From positions 1 through 14,330 of the forward strand of contig QIJM01000102.1 of assembly GCA_003232445.1 (NCBI GenBank): a stretch of 14,330 nt of DNA, written 5' to 3'. Origin of the DNA: Paraglaciecola arctica. GTDB taxonomy: Bacteria; Pseudomonadota; Gammaproteobacteria; Enterobacterales; Alteromonadaceae. The notes beneath the pieces are model-generated. The model worked only from the letters and a program-made list of their open reading frames with translations, was not told the origin of the DNA and did no database searches. The position numbers were made by a program, and so were the translations under genes. Below, piece after piece: positions 13,713 to 14,330 of the stretch (positions within the stretch are counted from its first letter, which is position 1; every line of letters begins with the position of its first letter).

Positions 13713-13917
13713 CTAAATGCGCCTGTGCAGTCACAATAGCAACTTCGCCAATTACCTGTACCTGCAATTCTGTTAGTGTCAACACTTCTATACTCAACAT
13801 CCCTGATTGATGTGCTTCAAGGTCATCTTTTTTTGTCATGATTTTCCCAAGATGATTGGTAAAAATAAGCTTGGGGCCAAGCAATTCATCTAGAACATGC
13901 ACATCTGATTGCAACAT
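13603..13917 (-). CDS. NTF2-like (DUF4440-type) small protein, start uncertain
   Basis: This is a SnoaL/NTF2-superfamily cone-fold protein; many members are of unknown function. From ATG 13917 it has 104 residues: LDELLGPKLIFTNHLGK, MTKKDDLEAHQSG, VAIVTAQAHLVGSYAG and FRFTRVWAFSETWRVIVAHS all fit the family pattern. The same frame stays open upstream to 13992, and the codons just before the ATG read ILEVEERLRLA, which matches the first helix usually present in the family (about 125-135 residues). No ATG, GTG or TTG starts that extension; ATT is the only near-cognate codon at its beginning. The gene may therefore have lost its true start, or may use a short version. Its 3' end is duplicated at 10619-10729. 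Confidence 0.7.
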   Translation of the reverse strand: MLQSDVHVLDELLGPKLIFTNHLGKIMTKKDDLEAHQSGMLSIEVLTLTELQVQVIGEVAIVTAQAHLVGSYAGNKSEADFRFTRVWAFSETWRVIVAHSTLVT

Positions 13918-14049
13918 TGCCAGTCTAAGACGCTCCTCGACCTCTAAAATTTCCGACGCGAGTTGGTCACTTTGACAGAACGAGATAAAAATTCAAACGA
14001 CTAGTATCGGTATTCTTATCCGCTTATAACAATACGCTGTCTATTGGTT

Positions 14050-14322
14050 TTATTGGCCCGGTGGATTGATCACGTAAAAATAAGCGTATAACACAGCTGC
14101 CAATTGACCAATTGATGTAATAAAAGTCATATACTTTGAAAATTGTGTCGATAAAAATATCAATATAATGGCCAAGCCACTGACCGCATATACCTGCGCT
14201 AATAATACCTGATTTTTAAAATCAGCTAATTCAATCGGTCCTTGTTTTTGAGCATCGGCCAGCATCAATGGTTCCATTAACGTAACTGCCAATAATGTCG
14301 CTGCCATATAACAGATTTGCAT
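14050..14322 (-). CDS. Small hydrophobic membrane protein, unrecognised
   Basis: This protein of at least 90 residues has three likely membrane segments: about 4-20 (CYMAATLLAVTLMEPLM), 40-58 (LLAQVYAVSGLAIILIFLS) and 67-85 (FITSIGQLAAVLYAYFYVI). It ends NPPGQ. I do not recognise the family. The ATG at 14320-14322 is only a few bases from the window edge; the frame has no stop before the edge, so the gene may begin further upstream, or at the second ATG (Met6). No neighbour in the window suggests a role. Confidence 0.5.
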   Translation of the reverse strand: MQICYMAATLLAVTLMEPLMLADAQKQGPIELADFKNQVLLAQVYAVSGLAIILIFLSTQFSKYMTFITSIGQLAAVLYAYFYVINPPGQ

Positions 14323-14330
14323 AAATACTA

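Overview
The window reads as an accessory region of a moderately AT-rich gammaproteobacterium. The pointers are an IS91-type transposase remnant, an IS3-type remnant, a RES/Xre-type toxin-antitoxin pair, an RluA-like synthase, a DUF2157/GDYXXLXY pair and GcvA-like LysR and AzoR proteins. No host genus can be named from the sequence. Gene density is uneven, and there are several pseudogenes, duplicated segments and inverted repeats, as expected of a decayed insertion hotspot.

Left part (1-3750): a broken IS91-family transposase runs off the left edge. Next, on the minus strand, is a 537-residue leucine-rich-repeat protein with a TIGR02996-like head. A debris field follows: the last codons of an IS3-family transposase, a GC-rich block of unknown origin, and an internally deleted remnant of a DUF482 (FemAB/GNAT-like) gene. 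Positions 2685-3625 are bounded by a 52-bp imperfect inverted repeat.

Middle part (3751-8057): a two-gene toxin-antitoxin module, with an unusually long MbcA/ParS/Xre-type antitoxin followed after 1 nt by a RES-domain toxin. Then come an RluA-family pseudouridine synthase and, convergent to it, an overlapping pair of membrane-associated genes (DUF2157 and GDYXXLXY).

Right part (8279-14330): two small stress-like modules, each with its own divergent or adjacent regulator. The first is an HxlR regulator divergent from a glutathione S-transferase and a metallo-beta-lactamase-like protein with altered metal ligands. A duplicated 25-bp operator-like sequence lies between them. The second is a LysR regulator divergent from an AzoR-type FMN-dependent oxidoreductase, also with repeated motifs in the shared intergenic region; a DUF4291 gene lies beside it. 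This second module sits between two 306/309-bp direct repeats, about 93% identical by eye. The right copy contains a near-complete NTF2-like (DUF4440-type) gene and the left copy only its last 35 codons. The left repeat begins inside the loop of a roughly 95-nt imperfect palindrome. The window ends in a small membrane protein of unknown function.

The most unusual signals are structural: the palindrome-linked 3-kb duplication or insertion, the 40-bp sequence shared by the 3' ends of two unrelated genes, and the inverted-repeat-bounded debris segment. No wholly new multi-gene defence or biosynthetic system can be demonstrated from the sequence alone.
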